From the NCBI GenBank assembly GCA_001460835.1, contig CYKH01000513.1, positions 4,463-50,409 on the forward strand: DNA of 45,947 nucleotides, read 5' to 3'. This DNA is from Bodo saltans (lineage: Eukaryota > Euglenozoa > Kinetoplastea > Eubodonida > Bodonidae). The notes beneath the pieces are model-generated. The model saw only the letters and a program-made list of their open reading frames with translations, was not told the origin of the DNA and did no database searches. The position numbers were made by a program, and so were the translations under genes. Positions 1-10,800 of this stretch are shown here, one piece after another; positions within the stretch are counted from its first letter, which is position 1, and every line of letters begins with the position of its first letter.

Positions 1-1893
1 TCCCCTGCATTATTCGAAACGACGGGAGTGTTGCTCCCTAGTGCACCGTGGTCCTTGACGATGCAGCAGATCTTAAAGATCCGGCAAGAATGCAGCACCA
101 ACACGACCATCAGCATGAACGATTGGCGGGAGATCGCCACCACCATCTTAGGCATGCAGAGTGCCCACGCATCGTCCCTCTTTGACGCGTTCTACAGCCT
201 CAACCAGCCCTCGCTGAAACAAGAGTCTCGCATCGAACACAGCCGAGTGCTTCTCGGGAAGATGGGGGGCGCAGTGGACGAGGCCAAGTGGTCGTCGGTG
301 TCGTCGAGCCGCGTGGTGAGCCTCCCTGGCCTATCCATGTTCCTCATGGCGCAGATGTTTTTAGAGCGACCCCCTAAAGCATCCGTAGGCGAGGGCAATC
401 CCGAGACAATCCTTACCTTCGTCAAGCAGCACCTGCACGACTTCGTTAGTTCGTCCACTGTGACGAAGCCCGGCCGTGTGACGCTCAACGATGTCCAAGA
501 GCTGCAGTTGCTTCTGCGTGAGGTGGCCAACGGTGTGGAGCAGCCCTTCGGCACTAGTCTTGGCTTCCTATGGACACGCACGGAGAAGACCATTGATGTT
601 GCCGTATTGACGCAGTTTCTTCGCCCTCGCATCGTGCTGCCTGCGGATATTCGTGCGCAGGGCTTCCCGAACAATGTGGTCACGGAGAAGACCATTGATG
701 TTGCCGTATTGACGCAGTTTCTTCGCCCTCGCATCGTGCTGCCTGCGGATATTCGTGCGCAGGGCTTCCCGAACAATGTGGTCACCAAAGGCATCGTGAG
801 CTCGGTCCACATCCAGCCCAACCCAATGAACGCAGGGCCTGCGAACTCAGGCACTACGTCGTCGAAGTTCCCCAGCGCCACCTTCCGCATCGCCAAGAGT
901 GCGCACGACGTCCAAGAGCTGCAGCTGCTTCTGCGTGAGGTGGCCAACGGTGTTGAGCAGCCCTTCGGCACTAGTCTCGGTTTCCTATGGACACGTACGG
1001 AGAAGACCATCGATGTTGCAGTATTGACGCAGTTCCTTCGTCCACGTATTGTCCTGCCTGCGGATATTCGTGCGCAGGGCTTCCCGAACAATGTGGTCAC
1101 CAAAGGCATCGTGAGCTCGGTCCACATCCAGCCCAACCCAATGAACGCAGGGCCTGCGAACTCAGGCACTACGTCGTCGAAGTTCCCCAGCGCCACGTTC
1201 CGCATCGCCAAGAGTGCTCAGAGTAGTTTCTACGTGACGGCAGAGCTCCCAAGCACGACGCTGTCGCAGCTCTCCAATTGTAGCGTTGCACTCGGCCCAG
1301 TTGCTGGAGTGCTGTCCATCGATCGATGCGAGAACACCACCATCTCTGCCTTATGCGGAGCAGTGGTGCTGAGCAACTGCCGCAACGTTACCCTGTGCAT
1401 CTGCACGAACACTCCACCGGTGCTGGGCGACGGAATTCTATCCAACGAGGACGTACGCATTGCCCCGTACAACACGCATTACTCCACGCTGGAGGAGCAC
1501 CTGCTCTCTTCTGGGATCAATCCGAAGCTGAACTTGTGGCGCTGCGGCATCGCGAACCCTTTCCAACTCCCCCCAGCAGAGTTCTCCTCCGTTTCGTTTC
1601 CGATTGCTCCCCAAGGACAGGCGGTAGTCACCACCCGCACCAACCCAGTACCACTTCCAAAAGCCTACAGCGATGCCCTTGCTGCACGAGTGCTGCGGTT
1701 CCAGCAAGTCTCCTCCATGTTGCAGCAAACGTATCGTCAATTAGAAACCAGCGGCAGGAAAGATTTATCGGAGGGACTTCGCCAAAAAGTGCACAGTATG
1801 TTCTTAGATTATTTATACGACAACGGTCAAGCCAAGAGCCTTGTTGATCTCCTTCACCAAAACGCACCAACGGCCACATCAGTGCCACGGTAG
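1..1893 (+). CDS. TBCCD1: TBCC domain-containing protein 1-like (TBCCD1), 5' partial
   Basis: The frame is open from the first base, so the N-terminus lies outside the window; no ATG before base 61 is visible. The C-terminal half, coded from about 1220 to 1570, has the beta-helical TBCC/C-CAP look: short strands such as CSVALGPVAGVL, DRCENTTISALCGAVVLSNCRNVTLCI and then a YNTHYSTLEEHL stretch typical of TBCCD1 rather than tubulin cofactor C or RP2. Family knowledge: TBCCD1 acts at centrioles/basal bodies and keeps them positioned; the trypanosome protein is at the basal body and flagellum-associated cytoskeleton. The middle (bases 490-1217) carries nested in-frame duplications of 102 and 417 bases; without them the visible protein would be about 490 residues, close to the family length. 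Next gene starts 161 bases downstream on the same strand. The assignment rests on the TBCC-like domain and overall layout recognised by eye. Confidence 0.8.
   Translation, partial: SPALFETTGVLLPSAPWSLTMQQILKIRQECSTNTTISMNDWREIATTILGMQSAHASSLFDAFYSLNQPSLKQESRIEHSRVLLGKMGGAVDEAKWSSVSSSRVVSLPGLSMFLMAQMFLERPPKASVGEGNPETILTFVKQHLHDFVSSSTVTKPGRVTLNDVQELQLLLREVANGVEQPFGTSLGFLWTRTEKTIDVAVLTQFLRPRIVLPADIRAQGFPNNVVTEKTIDVAVLTQFLRPRIVLPADIRAQGFPNNVVTKGIVSSVHIQPNPMNAGPANSGTTSSKFPSATFRIAKSAHDVQELQLLLREVANGVEQPFGTSLGFLWTRTEKTIDVAVLTQFLRPRIVLPADIRAQGFPNNVVTKGIVSSVHIQPNPMNAGPANSGTTSSKFPSATFRIAKSAQSSFYVTAELPSTTLSQLSNCSVALGPVAGVLSIDRCENTTISALCGAVVLSNCRNVTLCICTNTPPVLGDGILSNEDVRIAPYNTHYSTLEEHLLSSGINPKLNLWRCGIANPFQLPPAEFSSVSFPIAPQGQAVVTTRTNPVPLPKAYSDALAARVLRFQQVSSMLQQTYRQLETSGRKDLSEGLRQKVHSMFLDYLYDNGQAKSLVDLLHQNAPTATSVPR
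490..1217 (+). repeat. Nested in-frame tandem duplication inside the TBCCD1-like gene
   Basis: A segment starting at 580 recurs at 682 (102-base unit, identical by eye). A larger unit starting at 490 recurs at 907 (417-base offset). The first 160 or so bases of the two large copies differ at about 14 sites, all synonymous, then become identical. All units are multiples of three, so the frame stays open. Confidence 0.9.
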
Positions 1894-2015
1894 GTGCTGT
1901 GGCTCTTCAGTTGAAGATCACGGTGAAGGTTATCTTCTCTCACATAAAAGCAAAGAGCCGTCAAACTACACGGCGTAGAGCCAACCAACAAACAACTAAC
2001 CCAACCAGATACAAA

Positions 2016-2036
2016 CTCTTTTTTATTTCAATTTAG
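2016..2036 (+). promoter_or_regulatory. Spliced-leader acceptor of dynein-2 gene (predicted)
   Basis: A pyrimidine-rich tract ends in AG at 2035-2036, 18 bases before the ATG at 2055. This is the expected arrangement for kinetoplastid trans-splicing and supports that ATG. Confidence 0.6.
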
Positions 2037-2054
2037 TTTAGCGTCATCATAGAC

Positions 2055-5000
2055 ATGGAACACGCAGGTACAGTGGCGACTGAGGCACTCGTGGTGAGCA
2101 TTGCTCAGCGCTACTTACAAACACGTTTTCCAAAACTGAAGACCACACGCCAAGACGGCTCTGTGGTATTTTTATTTCCTGCGTTGAAGGACAACTCTCA
2201 ACTGAGCGACGTTGTGGAGCGTATGGTGATCACCTTCGTCAAGGAGCTCACAGGCCGCACTAAGGTGCGCTTCCCGGGCGAGTCGAAGGAGGCGGACTTC
2301 CAACAGATCCGCAGCCAAGCCGATTCCTTCAACGCCTTCATGGAACGCCTCGGAAGCGACGGCCTTCCTGACCTCGGTTCCCTCCCACCCCATCCCGCCA
2401 TCGCCAACATGATGACGCTCCTGTACAAGGACGCCATCGCCGAGACTCCTGGACTGTTCTCCATCACTAACTTCCCCACAAGTCTTTGCCCTACCGGTGC
2501 AAGGTTCGATGTCACAATGCGTCGTGCACTGTGCGTTACGGCGTTCGCATCCGTTGAGCAGGAGGACGAGGACGCCCCTGCATTGAACCACACCGACTCC
2601 TTCCTTGCCCCACTCGATGGAGCTGCTGAGGCGGCGAGGATGCAGTCATCGATGGTTGTGTTTGAGGGCGTGACGGGAAAGATTGTGCTGGACACCCGAT
2701 CTATCGCTGCAGTGCTGGCGCCCCACTCCACCGCCCCGGTGGAGCAAGTCCTTCCCACCCAGTGGCGCCACAAGTCTTTTAGCCTTCAAGAGGCGGGAGA
2801 AGTGCTGGGCATGGTGTACAAGTCCCTGATTGCCTTCTGGGAAACCAACACCCACACCGATAAGGTGAAGGTGAATGCAATGTCGTTGATGGCCATTGTT
2901 GCCGGAGATGTTCGCGACTACTGCAAGGAGCAGATCACACTGGAAAGCAGTGATCTACACGGACCGTGGCGCATGCCGAAGCAGCTGATTGAAAAGGTGC
3001 TCGAGACGTGCCGATTGTGGCAGCAGTACTGCCGCCAGCTGGTGGAAACTGACTGGAAGGACTGGGACGGTGGCCACTTCCACGATGAAAGCTTCGACGC
3101 GTTTATCAAGCGCCTGCGTGATGTCTCGACGATCCGTAACTTGGTGGAGTGCACAGCGACGCTGACCACAGTGCCCTTCGAAATGCAACCCGAGCAGATT
3201 TTTGAATCGTGCAGCCTCGTAGACGCGACACGCACGCCCCAGAGCACTTGGGACGCCGCGGTGGCTGCCTTTGAACATGAATTCTCACTTGTGGAGGACA
3301 TGCTTCGTGGTAGCGTCCGCAAGCGCATTGAGAATTCCTCTGGTGATGCCCAGATCCGTGTTGTTCAGCAATACGCCCCCCTTGTTCGCCGGCCGGCAAT
3401 CATGTCCGCCCTCGGTCAAGAGCTTGAGACTGTTGCCGCGCACCTCATGAACAAGCTCGACGCTGCCAAGCAGCGCTTCCTTAAGACCAGCAGCACCATC
3501 ACAGGAAGCGGAGGGGTGTTTGAAGTACAGCGCATTCGTGTGGCGAAGGCATGCTTGACCTCCTGCGGCCCGATTGTAGAACGTGGCCGCTCTGTGTTTG
3601 GGCACTCCTCTCCCCTTCAGCGTCGCGTGGAGGAGGCTGCGCTTGGAATTGTCAAACTCACCGCCACGGAGGAGAACAAAGCCCTCGACAGCTGGAAGCA
3701 ATCCATCGAGACCCGCTGCTCCCGCATCAACTCGTTGGACCGTGCCGTGGTCATCGCCGCTGAGGGGAGTGACTTCTTGACGTGTGCAGTGAACCCAGAG
3801 GTCAACGAACTCGTGACGGAGTACAAAAGTGTCCAGTCAATTGCGACTGCAGGTAGCGCAGTGCTGGGCAACAACGCTGAGCGCACCCTCCAGACCTGCG
3901 AGAAGCTCCTTCAGACCGCCATTCGCACTCAACAGCTGGTGGCTGCCTTCAACAACTTGCAGCGACAAGTCCTACCTCCATGCCGGGATATGATGGAGAG
4001 CCTCAACCAACAGTGCATCAGCCAGATCTGCAGTGGTGGGGCCAAGCAGCGCATCATCCCCTTCTCCAACTACAGCGAGCTCGACGCACTCAACCAGCGA
4101 TTCTACTCCTCCCTGGAGACGCTGAGCAACCAAAACCGCCACATTCGCCGCTTCCACAATGATTTCGCTACCCAAGTGATCGACCTGCACAACGTTGACT
4201 TACTGCGCAGCATGGACCAGTGGCGAGCCATTGCCGACGGCATGCGCACCACCTTCGATACGTTCATTAAGACCCAGCAGCTGAAGAACCATGACCGCTG
4301 GCGCCGCCACTGGGACGCACAGCTGTACAAGGCGCTGGAGTGCCAATACCGTAAAGGGCTGGAAAACCTTCACGAGAACATGCAGGAGTTCAAGGTGGAG
4401 CTTGTCTTCAAGCAAGGCCAAGTGCAGTTCCGACCGTCCTTTGAAGCGATGCGTGAGGCGTACTACGTGAAGGTGCGAGAGTTCGTGTCGCTTCCCCAGC
4501 GCTTCCGCGGCATGCAAGCCAAGCGTGAGGCAGGTGACGCCACTCCATACGAGTACTTCCCCCTTATGCCTGCTGCCAACGCTGAGCGCATCACCACCGT
4601 TCACATCAAAGCAATGGAACTCTTTCAAAAACTTAACAAGGTGCGCAAGGCGTTCCGTGATTATGTGGCCGCTGGTGTGTGCGGCACCAATGGTGCTCCG
4701 GACTTAGACTCTGTCGTTGACCTAGTCGTCACCGAGTTACCGCATTGGGTGGACGGGTTTAAGCTAGTGCGTGACCGCATGAAGAAGACCAGCACCATCG
4801 AGGAGGCCATCCGGGTGGACTGCTTCACCGTCTCCACCACTCCCATGAAGGCGGCGATTGAGGGGCAACTTCGTAAGCTGGAGGACTCGCTAGTCCACAG
4901 CCTGCGCAAGGCGATGCAAAAGCGCCTCGGTCAGATTGATGACTTTGTCTTATTTGCGTCGAATATTATTGAACGGCAACCAACGACACTTGATGAGGTT

Positions 5001-7847
5001 GGTAGGGCAAACAAGGCATTCCATCAGTTCAAAGAGGAGCTTCCCCTATTCGAAGCAAAGTTCAAGGAGATTGACGACATGAACAAGATTCTGCGTACTG
5101 TGTCTGGCGCCTCGATGGAGATGAACCTCACACGATCCCGCTGGGAGCATCTGATGGATGCGATGTCGTCCCACCATAAGATTATTGAAGCATCTGTCTC
5201 CAAGATGCGCGTGTCGATTGACTCGATGATCGCCAAACATTTCAAGGATGTTGAGCGGTTTGCAAAAGCGTGGGACAGCAAGAAGCCAACTAGCCTGAAG
5301 GCATTCAAGAATCGCCAAGAGTTTATTGACAAAGGCCTAAACTACGTGAAGGAACAAGTGCAACTGCTGAATGAACTCGTTGCCGCATCCCGAGAGATTG
5401 AGGCCAAGTGCGATTACTTTAAAATTGTCGCCCCTGAATTGACGCAACTTGACAGCGTCCAGCGCGACATCGACACCCACCACGCCATGTGGCTTCTGTA
5501 CGAGCGCTTTGAGAGTGCGCTGGACAAACTTCGCAGCGAGGACTGGTTGACTTTCCGATCCCACACGTATCTGTTCGATGACTTTGTGAAGGAGTGGCGT
5601 GAGTTGACAGAGCATCAGCTCTCCACTGCTGTGGGAGGTGATAAAAACATCGTGCTTGGGTACCTCAACAAGCTTATCGATGAGTGGCAGGCTGCTGTGC
5701 CTTTGTTGAAGTTTGTTCGTGGTGAGGGGATGATGTCTGAGCACTGGGGTGAAATGTTCCGCTTGTTGGAAATGGAAAAGGGCATGACCAGTGACAAGCT
5801 CACCTTCGGCGATATTCTCAATAAGCACACCCAGCTGGTCGCGAAGGAGAAGGAGATCAAGCACCTCCACAGCAGAGCTCAAGGTGAAATCCAGATTCGT
5901 GATGCCCTGCAGGATCTACGTACGTGGGCTCTGGAGGCCACCTTCACATTGGTTCTTCCCCAAGACTCCACCAATAAAGTGCAACTTATCACGGAGTGGA
6001 AGGACATCATGACGCAGGTGAGCGATAACCAAGCACTTCTCGGCTCGCTCAAGGACAGCCCATACTTCCCTCGCTTTGCCGATGAGGCACAGGGGTGGGA
6101 GGCGAAGCTGTTGCTCGTGTCGGAGTACCTCGTCCTCTTGAATAACATTCAGCGCAAGTGGACCTACCTGGAGCCTCTTTTCGCACGAGGCGCTCTTCCC
6201 AATGAGCAACCTCGCTTTAAGCGCGTGGACAAGGAGTTCGTCGGCGTGCTGCGTGAGATTGAGACGGACCCACGAATTATGTCCCTTGCTGTGCACACGG
6301 ACTACTCCGAGAAGCTCAAGTCCATCCAGGAGCAGATGGAGCGTTGCCAAAAGGCACTGAACGAGTTCCTGGAACAGAAGCGTGACAAATTCCCTCGCTT
6401 CTACTTTATCAGTGATGAGGATCTCCTTGAAATTCTTGGCCAGAGCAAAAACCCCGCCGTGATCCAGGCCCATCTCAAGAAGCTATTCATGGGCATCAAC
6501 ACTGTGCTGTTTAACGACAAGCACACCACCATCACCCATATGGTCTCATCAGATGGGGAGCAGGTGCAGATCAAGCAGGAGGTGGGGATTACCGACAACA
6601 ACGTGGAAGACTGGCTCATTCGGTTGGATGGGGCGATGCGTGATACACTCAAGGAATCGCTGCGTCAATGTCTCTCCCGCCAAGATGCCACCAAGTCCGA
6701 GGTGGTTGCCGCGTACCCCTCCCAGATCCTTCAAGTGGCTGAGCAGATCTTCTTTGCTCAGATGGTGGAGAAGGCGATTCCTGTAAACGACCTGAACAAC
6801 GTCCTGGCGACACAGAAGCAGAAACTGCAGGCTCTCACCTCAGTCTCCTACAACGGAAATGTTGTGACGGAGTTGAAGCTCAAGGCACTTATTCTTGACG
6901 TCATCCACAACATTGAGGTGGTGGAGCTGCTGCTCGAGAAAAAGACGCGTAACGCTGCTGATTGGTGGTGGCAGAAGCAGCTGCGTTACTACGCAGACAA
7001 CGAGAAGGGGTGTGTGCTGCGCATGGTGGACACGTGCTTTGCCTACACATACGAGTACCAGGGCAATGCTGCGAAGCTTGTCCACACGCCGCTCACAGAC
7101 AAGTGCTACCTTGTCCTCACCAAGGGTATGGATCTTGGCTACGGCGGCAACCCCTACGGCCCAGCAGGTACTGGTAAGACGGAGTCGGTTAAGGCGCTCG
7201 GTAGTGCCATGGGCCGCCAAGTGCTCGTTTTCAATTGCGACGAGGGCATTGACTTCAAGGCGATGGGGCGCATCTTCGTTGGTATTGTCAAGTGTGGCGC
7301 CTGGGGCTGCTTCGATGAGTTCAATCGCCTCAAGGTTGATCAGCTTTCTGCTATCTCGCAAATGATTCAAGTTATCCAAGAGGCACTGAAGAATAATGAG
7401 CCCTCATGCACATTGCTCAGCCGTCTCATCGATGTCAACCCCAACTCCGGCATCTTTGTAACCCTCAACCCTGCAGGTAAGGGCTACGGTGGTCGTAGTA
7501 AGCTGCCCGATAACTTGAAGCAGTTGTTCCGTGAGGTGGCCATGAGTGTCCCTGACAACGAGCTCATCACAGCCACGATGCTCCTCTCGGAAGGCTTTAC
7601 CCATGCCAAGTCCATCTCTAAGAAGGTGGTGGAGGTGTACAAACTCAGCAAGCAGCTGATGAGTCAGCAGCAGCACTACGACTGGGGCCTCCGTCCCCTC
7701 AAGGCGGTCCTGCGCCTTGGCGGGTCGCTAGTGCAGCAGTGGCGACGCGACAACAAGGGTGGCGCTGCCACGGAGCAACAAGAGTGCGAACTGATGGTGC
7801 AGTCCCTCCGTATTAACACCCTCAGTAAACTCACCTTCGAGTATTAA
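2055..7847 (+). CDS. DYNC2H1: Cytoplasmic dynein-2 heavy chain (IFT dynein), part 1: tail, linker, AAA1
   Basis: First part of the motor that drives retrograde intraflagellar transport from flagellar tip to base. About 1,690 residues of tail and linker precede AAA1, whose P-loop GPAGTGKTES is coded near 7160-7190 and whose Walker B is WGCFDEFNRL near 7297. The longer signature GNPYGPAGTGKTES followed by VKALG is characteristic of dynein-2 and distinguishes it from axonemal and cytoplasmic dynein-1 chains. The frame stops at 7847 only because a 31-base tandem duplication (7811-7872) shifts it; the next part continues the protein without loss. In organisms that build flagella this chain works with a light-intermediate chain and IFT particles. 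Trypanosomatids carry two dynein-2 heavy chains; I cannot say which one this is. Confidence 0.95.
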   Translation: MEHAGTVATEALVVSIAQRYLQTRFPKLKTTRQDGSVVFLFPALKDNSQLSDVVERMVITFVKELTGRTKVRFPGESKEADFQQIRSQADSFNAFMERLGSDGLPDLGSLPPHPAIANMMTLLYKDAIAETPGLFSITNFPTSLCPTGARFDVTMRRALCVTAFASVEQEDEDAPALNHTDSFLAPLDGAAEAARMQSSMVVFEGVTGKIVLDTRSIAAVLAPHSTAPVEQVLPTQWRHKSFSLQEAGEVLGMVYKSLIAFWETNTHTDKVKVNAMSLMAIVAGDVRDYCKEQITLESSDLHGPWRMPKQLIEKVLETCRLWQQYCRQLVETDWKDWDGGHFHDESFDAFIKRLRDVSTIRNLVECTATLTTVPFEMQPEQIFESCSLVDATRTPQSTWDAAVAAFEHEFSLVEDMLRGSVRKRIENSSGDAQIRVVQQYAPLVRRPAIMSALGQELETVAAHLMNKLDAAKQRFLKTSSTITGSGGVFEVQRIRVAKACLTSCGPIVERGRSVFGHSSPLQRRVEEAALGIVKLTATEENKALDSWKQSIETRCSRINSLDRAVVIAAEGSDFLTCAVNPEVNELVTEYKSVQSIATAGSAVLGNNAERTLQTCEKLLQTAIRTQQLVAAFNNLQRQVLPPCRDMMESLNQQCISQICSGGAKQRIIPFSNYSELDALNQRFYSSLETLSNQNRHIRRFHNDFATQVIDLHNVDLLRSMDQWRAIADGMRTTFDTFIKTQQLKNHDRWRRHWDAQLYKALECQYRKGLENLHENMQEFKVELVFKQGQVQFRPSFEAMREAYYVKVREFVSLPQRFRGMQAKREAGDATPYEYFPLMPAANAERITTVHIKAMELFQKLNKVRKAFRDYVAAGVCGTNGAPDLDSVVDLVVTELPHWVDGFKLVRDRMKKTSTIEEAIRVDCFTVSTTPMKAAIEGQLRKLEDSLVHSLRKAMQKRLGQIDDFVLFASNIIERQPTTLDEVGRANKAFHQFKEELPLFEAKFKEIDDMNKILRTVSGASMEMNLTRSRWEHLMDAMSSHHKIIEASVSKMRVSIDSMIAKHFKDVERFAKAWDSKKPTSLKAFKNRQEFIDKGLNYVKEQVQLLNELVAASREIEAKCDYFKIVAPELTQLDSVQRDIDTHHAMWLLYERFESALDKLRSEDWLTFRSHTYLFDDFVKEWRELTEHQLSTAVGGDKNIVLGYLNKLIDEWQAAVPLLKFVRGEGMMSEHWGEMFRLLEMEKGMTSDKLTFGDILNKHTQLVAKEKEIKHLHSRAQGEIQIRDALQDLRTWALEATFTLVLPQDSTNKVQLITEWKDIMTQVSDNQALLGSLKDSPYFPRFADEAQGWEAKLLLVSEYLVLLNNIQRKWTYLEPLFARGALPNEQPRFKRVDKEFVGVLREIETDPRIMSLAVHTDYSEKLKSIQEQMERCQKALNEFLEQKRDKFPRFYFISDEDLLEILGQSKNPAVIQAHLKKLFMGINTVLFNDKHTTITHMVSSDGEQVQIKQEVGITDNNVEDWLIRLDGAMRDTLKESLRQCLSRQDATKSEVVAAYPSQILQVAEQIFFAQMVEKAIPVNDLNNVLATQKQKLQALTSVSYNGNVVTELKLKALILDVIHNIEVVELLLEKKTRNAADWWWQKQLRYYADNEKGCVLRMVDTCFAYTYEYQGNAAKLVHTPLTDKCYLVLTKGMDLGYGGNPYGPAGTGKTESVKALGSAMGRQVLVFNCDEGIDFKAMGRIFVGIVKCGAWGCFDEFNRLKVDQLSAISQMIQVIQEALKNNEPSCTLLSRLIDVNPNSGIFVTLNPAGKGYGGRSKLPDNLKQLFREVAMSVPDNELITATMLLSEGFTHAKSISKKVVEVYKLSKQLMSQQQHYDWGLRPLKAVLRLGGSLVQQWRRDNKGGAATEQQECELMVQSLRINTLSKLTFEY

Positions 7848-7872
7848 CACCCTCAGTAAACTCACCTTCGAC
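7811..7872 (+). repeat. 31-base tandem duplication that breaks the dynein-2 frame
   Basis: The block beginning tattaacaccctcag occurs at 7811 and again at 7842, identical over 31 bases. 31 is not divisible by three, and one copy alone gives a continuous dynein sequence (RINTLSKLTFDDARLF), a stretch conserved in dynein-2. Confidence 0.95.
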
Positions 7873-10800
7873 GACGCTCGTCTCTTCAACGGCATTATTG
7901 GTGACATCTTCCCAGGAACAGCCATTCGAGAGATTTCATACAAGGAGCTTGAGGCCGCCATCCACAGCTCCGTTGATGTCCTCGGCCTGCAGCACAGCCC
8001 CGTGCAACTCCACAAGACGCTGCAGCTGTACGAAGCAATGAACCAACGCATGGGAGTTGTACTGGTAGGCCCTAGCGGATCCGGCAAGAGCACTCTCCTC
8101 AAGATTCTGCGCAAAGCACTCCAGACACTTGGCGTTGAGGTGCCGCAGCACACCATGAACCCCAAGGCCCTCCCCCGTCAGCAGCTTCTCGGCTACATGG
8201 ACCCGGACACACGTGAGTGGTACGACGGTGTCCTCTCCGCCGCTGCTCGTCGTGTGGTGAAGGAACCTGCTGCGGTCAAGTCGTGGATCTTCTGTGACGG
8301 TGATATTGATCCAGAGTGGGTGGAGTCGTTGAACTCTGTGCTCGATGACAACAAGTTGCTCACGATGCCCAATGGTGTTCGCATACAGTTCGGTAACAAC
8401 GTCAACTTTGTGTTTGAGACACACAGCCTTGAGTTTGCGTCGCCTGCAACCGTATCCCGCATGGGCATCATCTTCCTCTCGGAGCAAGACGTCGACCTCA
8501 CCTTCCACATCAAGGCCTTCATGGCACTTCAAGAGGCTGATGTGCGTGCGCGTATTGGTGCGTGGGTGGAGCAGTACGTCCCCCGTGCCGTCGCGATGGC
8601 CAATGATTCAGGCGCCTTAGTGGTGCCCACCACTCCCATGGGCCTCCTCAACGCCGCCTTGAACCACGTGGTCGACTCCATTAATGAAATGGACTTCGCT
8701 ACGTCCCTTGCACGTGGTCTCGCTGCCACGATGCTACCAAAGAGCCACGCTGAGTTTGCCAACAAGGTTCTGGAACTCACCAAGCAGCGACCAGTCAACC
8801 CCCAACGCCCCCTCGCTACGTACGTCAACCGAAACGACGGCCAAACGCGGGAGTTCAGTGCCCGCGGCACCGGTGCGCTTCGGGGAGCCTCAGCGGACGT
8901 GTTGCGTCAACGTGAAAAGCCGGTCGTCCCCACCGCAGAAACAGAGAAGCTAGAGGCCACCCTTGCACCCCTGATGAAGCACAGCCAACCCTTCTTGTTG
9001 GTAGGGCCTGAGGGTGCAGGCAAGTCCATGACGCTGTCCTCTTGCTTCGCTGCTGAATCGTCTTCCCGCGTTTCTGTCATCCACTGCAGCGCCCAAACCA
9101 GCGCGCAGCACCTCATTCAGAAACTCACGCAGTTGTGCTCAGCGTACAGCACCAACGCCGGTAAAGTCCTCCGGCCCAAGGAGGGCGACAAACTAGTCTT
9201 GGTGTTGAAGGACCTCAACCTGCCCAAGCCCGATAAGTACGGCACCGTCCAGCTGCATTCATTCCTCCAGCAACTTCTTCTTTACCGTGGTTTCTACGAC
9301 AACGAGTTGGAGTGGGTAGGTATCGAGCGTGTGCAGATCGCTGCCAGCATGAACCCAGAGGTGAGTGCAGGCCGCTACCCCGTCTCCCCCCGACTGCTTG
9401 CCATCATGAACATTGTCTACGTGGACTATCCTACCAAAGAGTCTCTGCAGTTGGTGTACGCCTCGTACTTTAGCGTAGTGCTCAAGGCGCCACAGTTTGC
9501 GGAAGGCCCTGACTACGAGGGTGGTGCACAGCTGGCCAACTTTGCCTTGACCGTCTTTGATAAGATCAAGCGCAGGTTTGAGGGAGAGGAGCACGCCCAC
9601 TGCGTCATATGCCCCCGTGACATCATCTCCATGATCACCAATTGTCTGTCCTACGCACCCGAGTGCAGCTCCATTCCTGCCCTGCTAGCATATGAGGCCA
9701 GCCGTCTGTTCTCTGATCGGCTTTCCCGACCTGATGACCGATCTCGCGCTGAGAAGATCTTTGTGGAGCAGCTCGCCACGATTGGGTTTGCCGTCAACAA
9801 GGATGATCGTGATAAGTTTGCCTATGTCTCGTGGTCCTCGGACTGGAATCCAGTGACCGGTGGGCGCCAACTTGCCCTCAAGTCGTACGAGGACCTTGAA
9901 AAGGAGGTCAAGAATGGAGTGATGCGTTACGGTCGTGAGGTGCGTGACTTAAACATTCCTCTCATCCCAGAGTCCGTGCAGTGGGTCGCCCGTATGGACC
10001 GCGTGCTGTCCAAGCCTGGTGGTCACCTGCTGCTGGTCGGCCGCTCGGGCGTTGGTCGCCGTGCTGCCGCTACGGTGGCTGCTTACCTCATCCGCATGGA
10101 GGTGGTGATGCTCAACATGACACGTGACTACAGCATCAAGTCGTTCCGCAATGACCTGCGGAGTGTCCTGCAGCGCGTAGGATCACAGAATGAGCGCATC
10201 ATGCTGCTCGTAGAGGACCATAACTTTATCCAAGAAACATTCCTGGAGATGATCAACAGCCTCGTCTCCAGCGGCGAGGTGCCCGGCCTCTTCTCCCCAG
10301 AAGAGATGGATTCAATGCTGGCCCCCCTCCGCGAAGAAGCGTCCAATGAAGGCTTCATGGGGAACATTTCCTCGTACTTTGTGCGTCGTGTGTTCCACAA
10401 CCTTCGCGTGTGCATCATCATGGATCCTCGCAATGAGCTCTTCCGCTCACGCTGCCAGGCAAATCCTGGTCTGTTGACCTGCTGCTCTGTGCAATGGCTC
10501 GGCACGTGGTCCAGCGACGGTACACGCTCTATCTGCAAACAGAACCTCCAAGATGTTATCAAGCAGCTGGACGGCACAGAGGCCGGGAAGGGGTTCGCCC
10601 TCCATCGGGAGATGTATTCGATTCACGACTCCCTCGGCGCACAAGCAACCCCTCTCCTCTTCCAAACATTCATGGAGACGTATCGCAAGATCTACACCGC
10701 CAAGGACAAAGCGTCTGCTAGCGGTTTGGAGCGCCTTGAGGTTGGTCTCACGAAGCTCCTTGAAGCAGAGGCGAATGTGTCGAAGATTCGAGAAGACGTT

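Noticed and set aside
192-1211. Minus-strand open frame of 339 codons
   Set aside because: Antisense shadow of the TBCCD1-like gene; its apparent repeats merely mirror the sense-strand duplication.
7811-7872. Programmed frameshifting or an intron in dynein-2
   Set aside because: An exact 31-base repeat explains the change; there is no slippery heptamer with structure and no GT-AG pair giving the right frame, and cis-introns are very rare in kinetoplastids.
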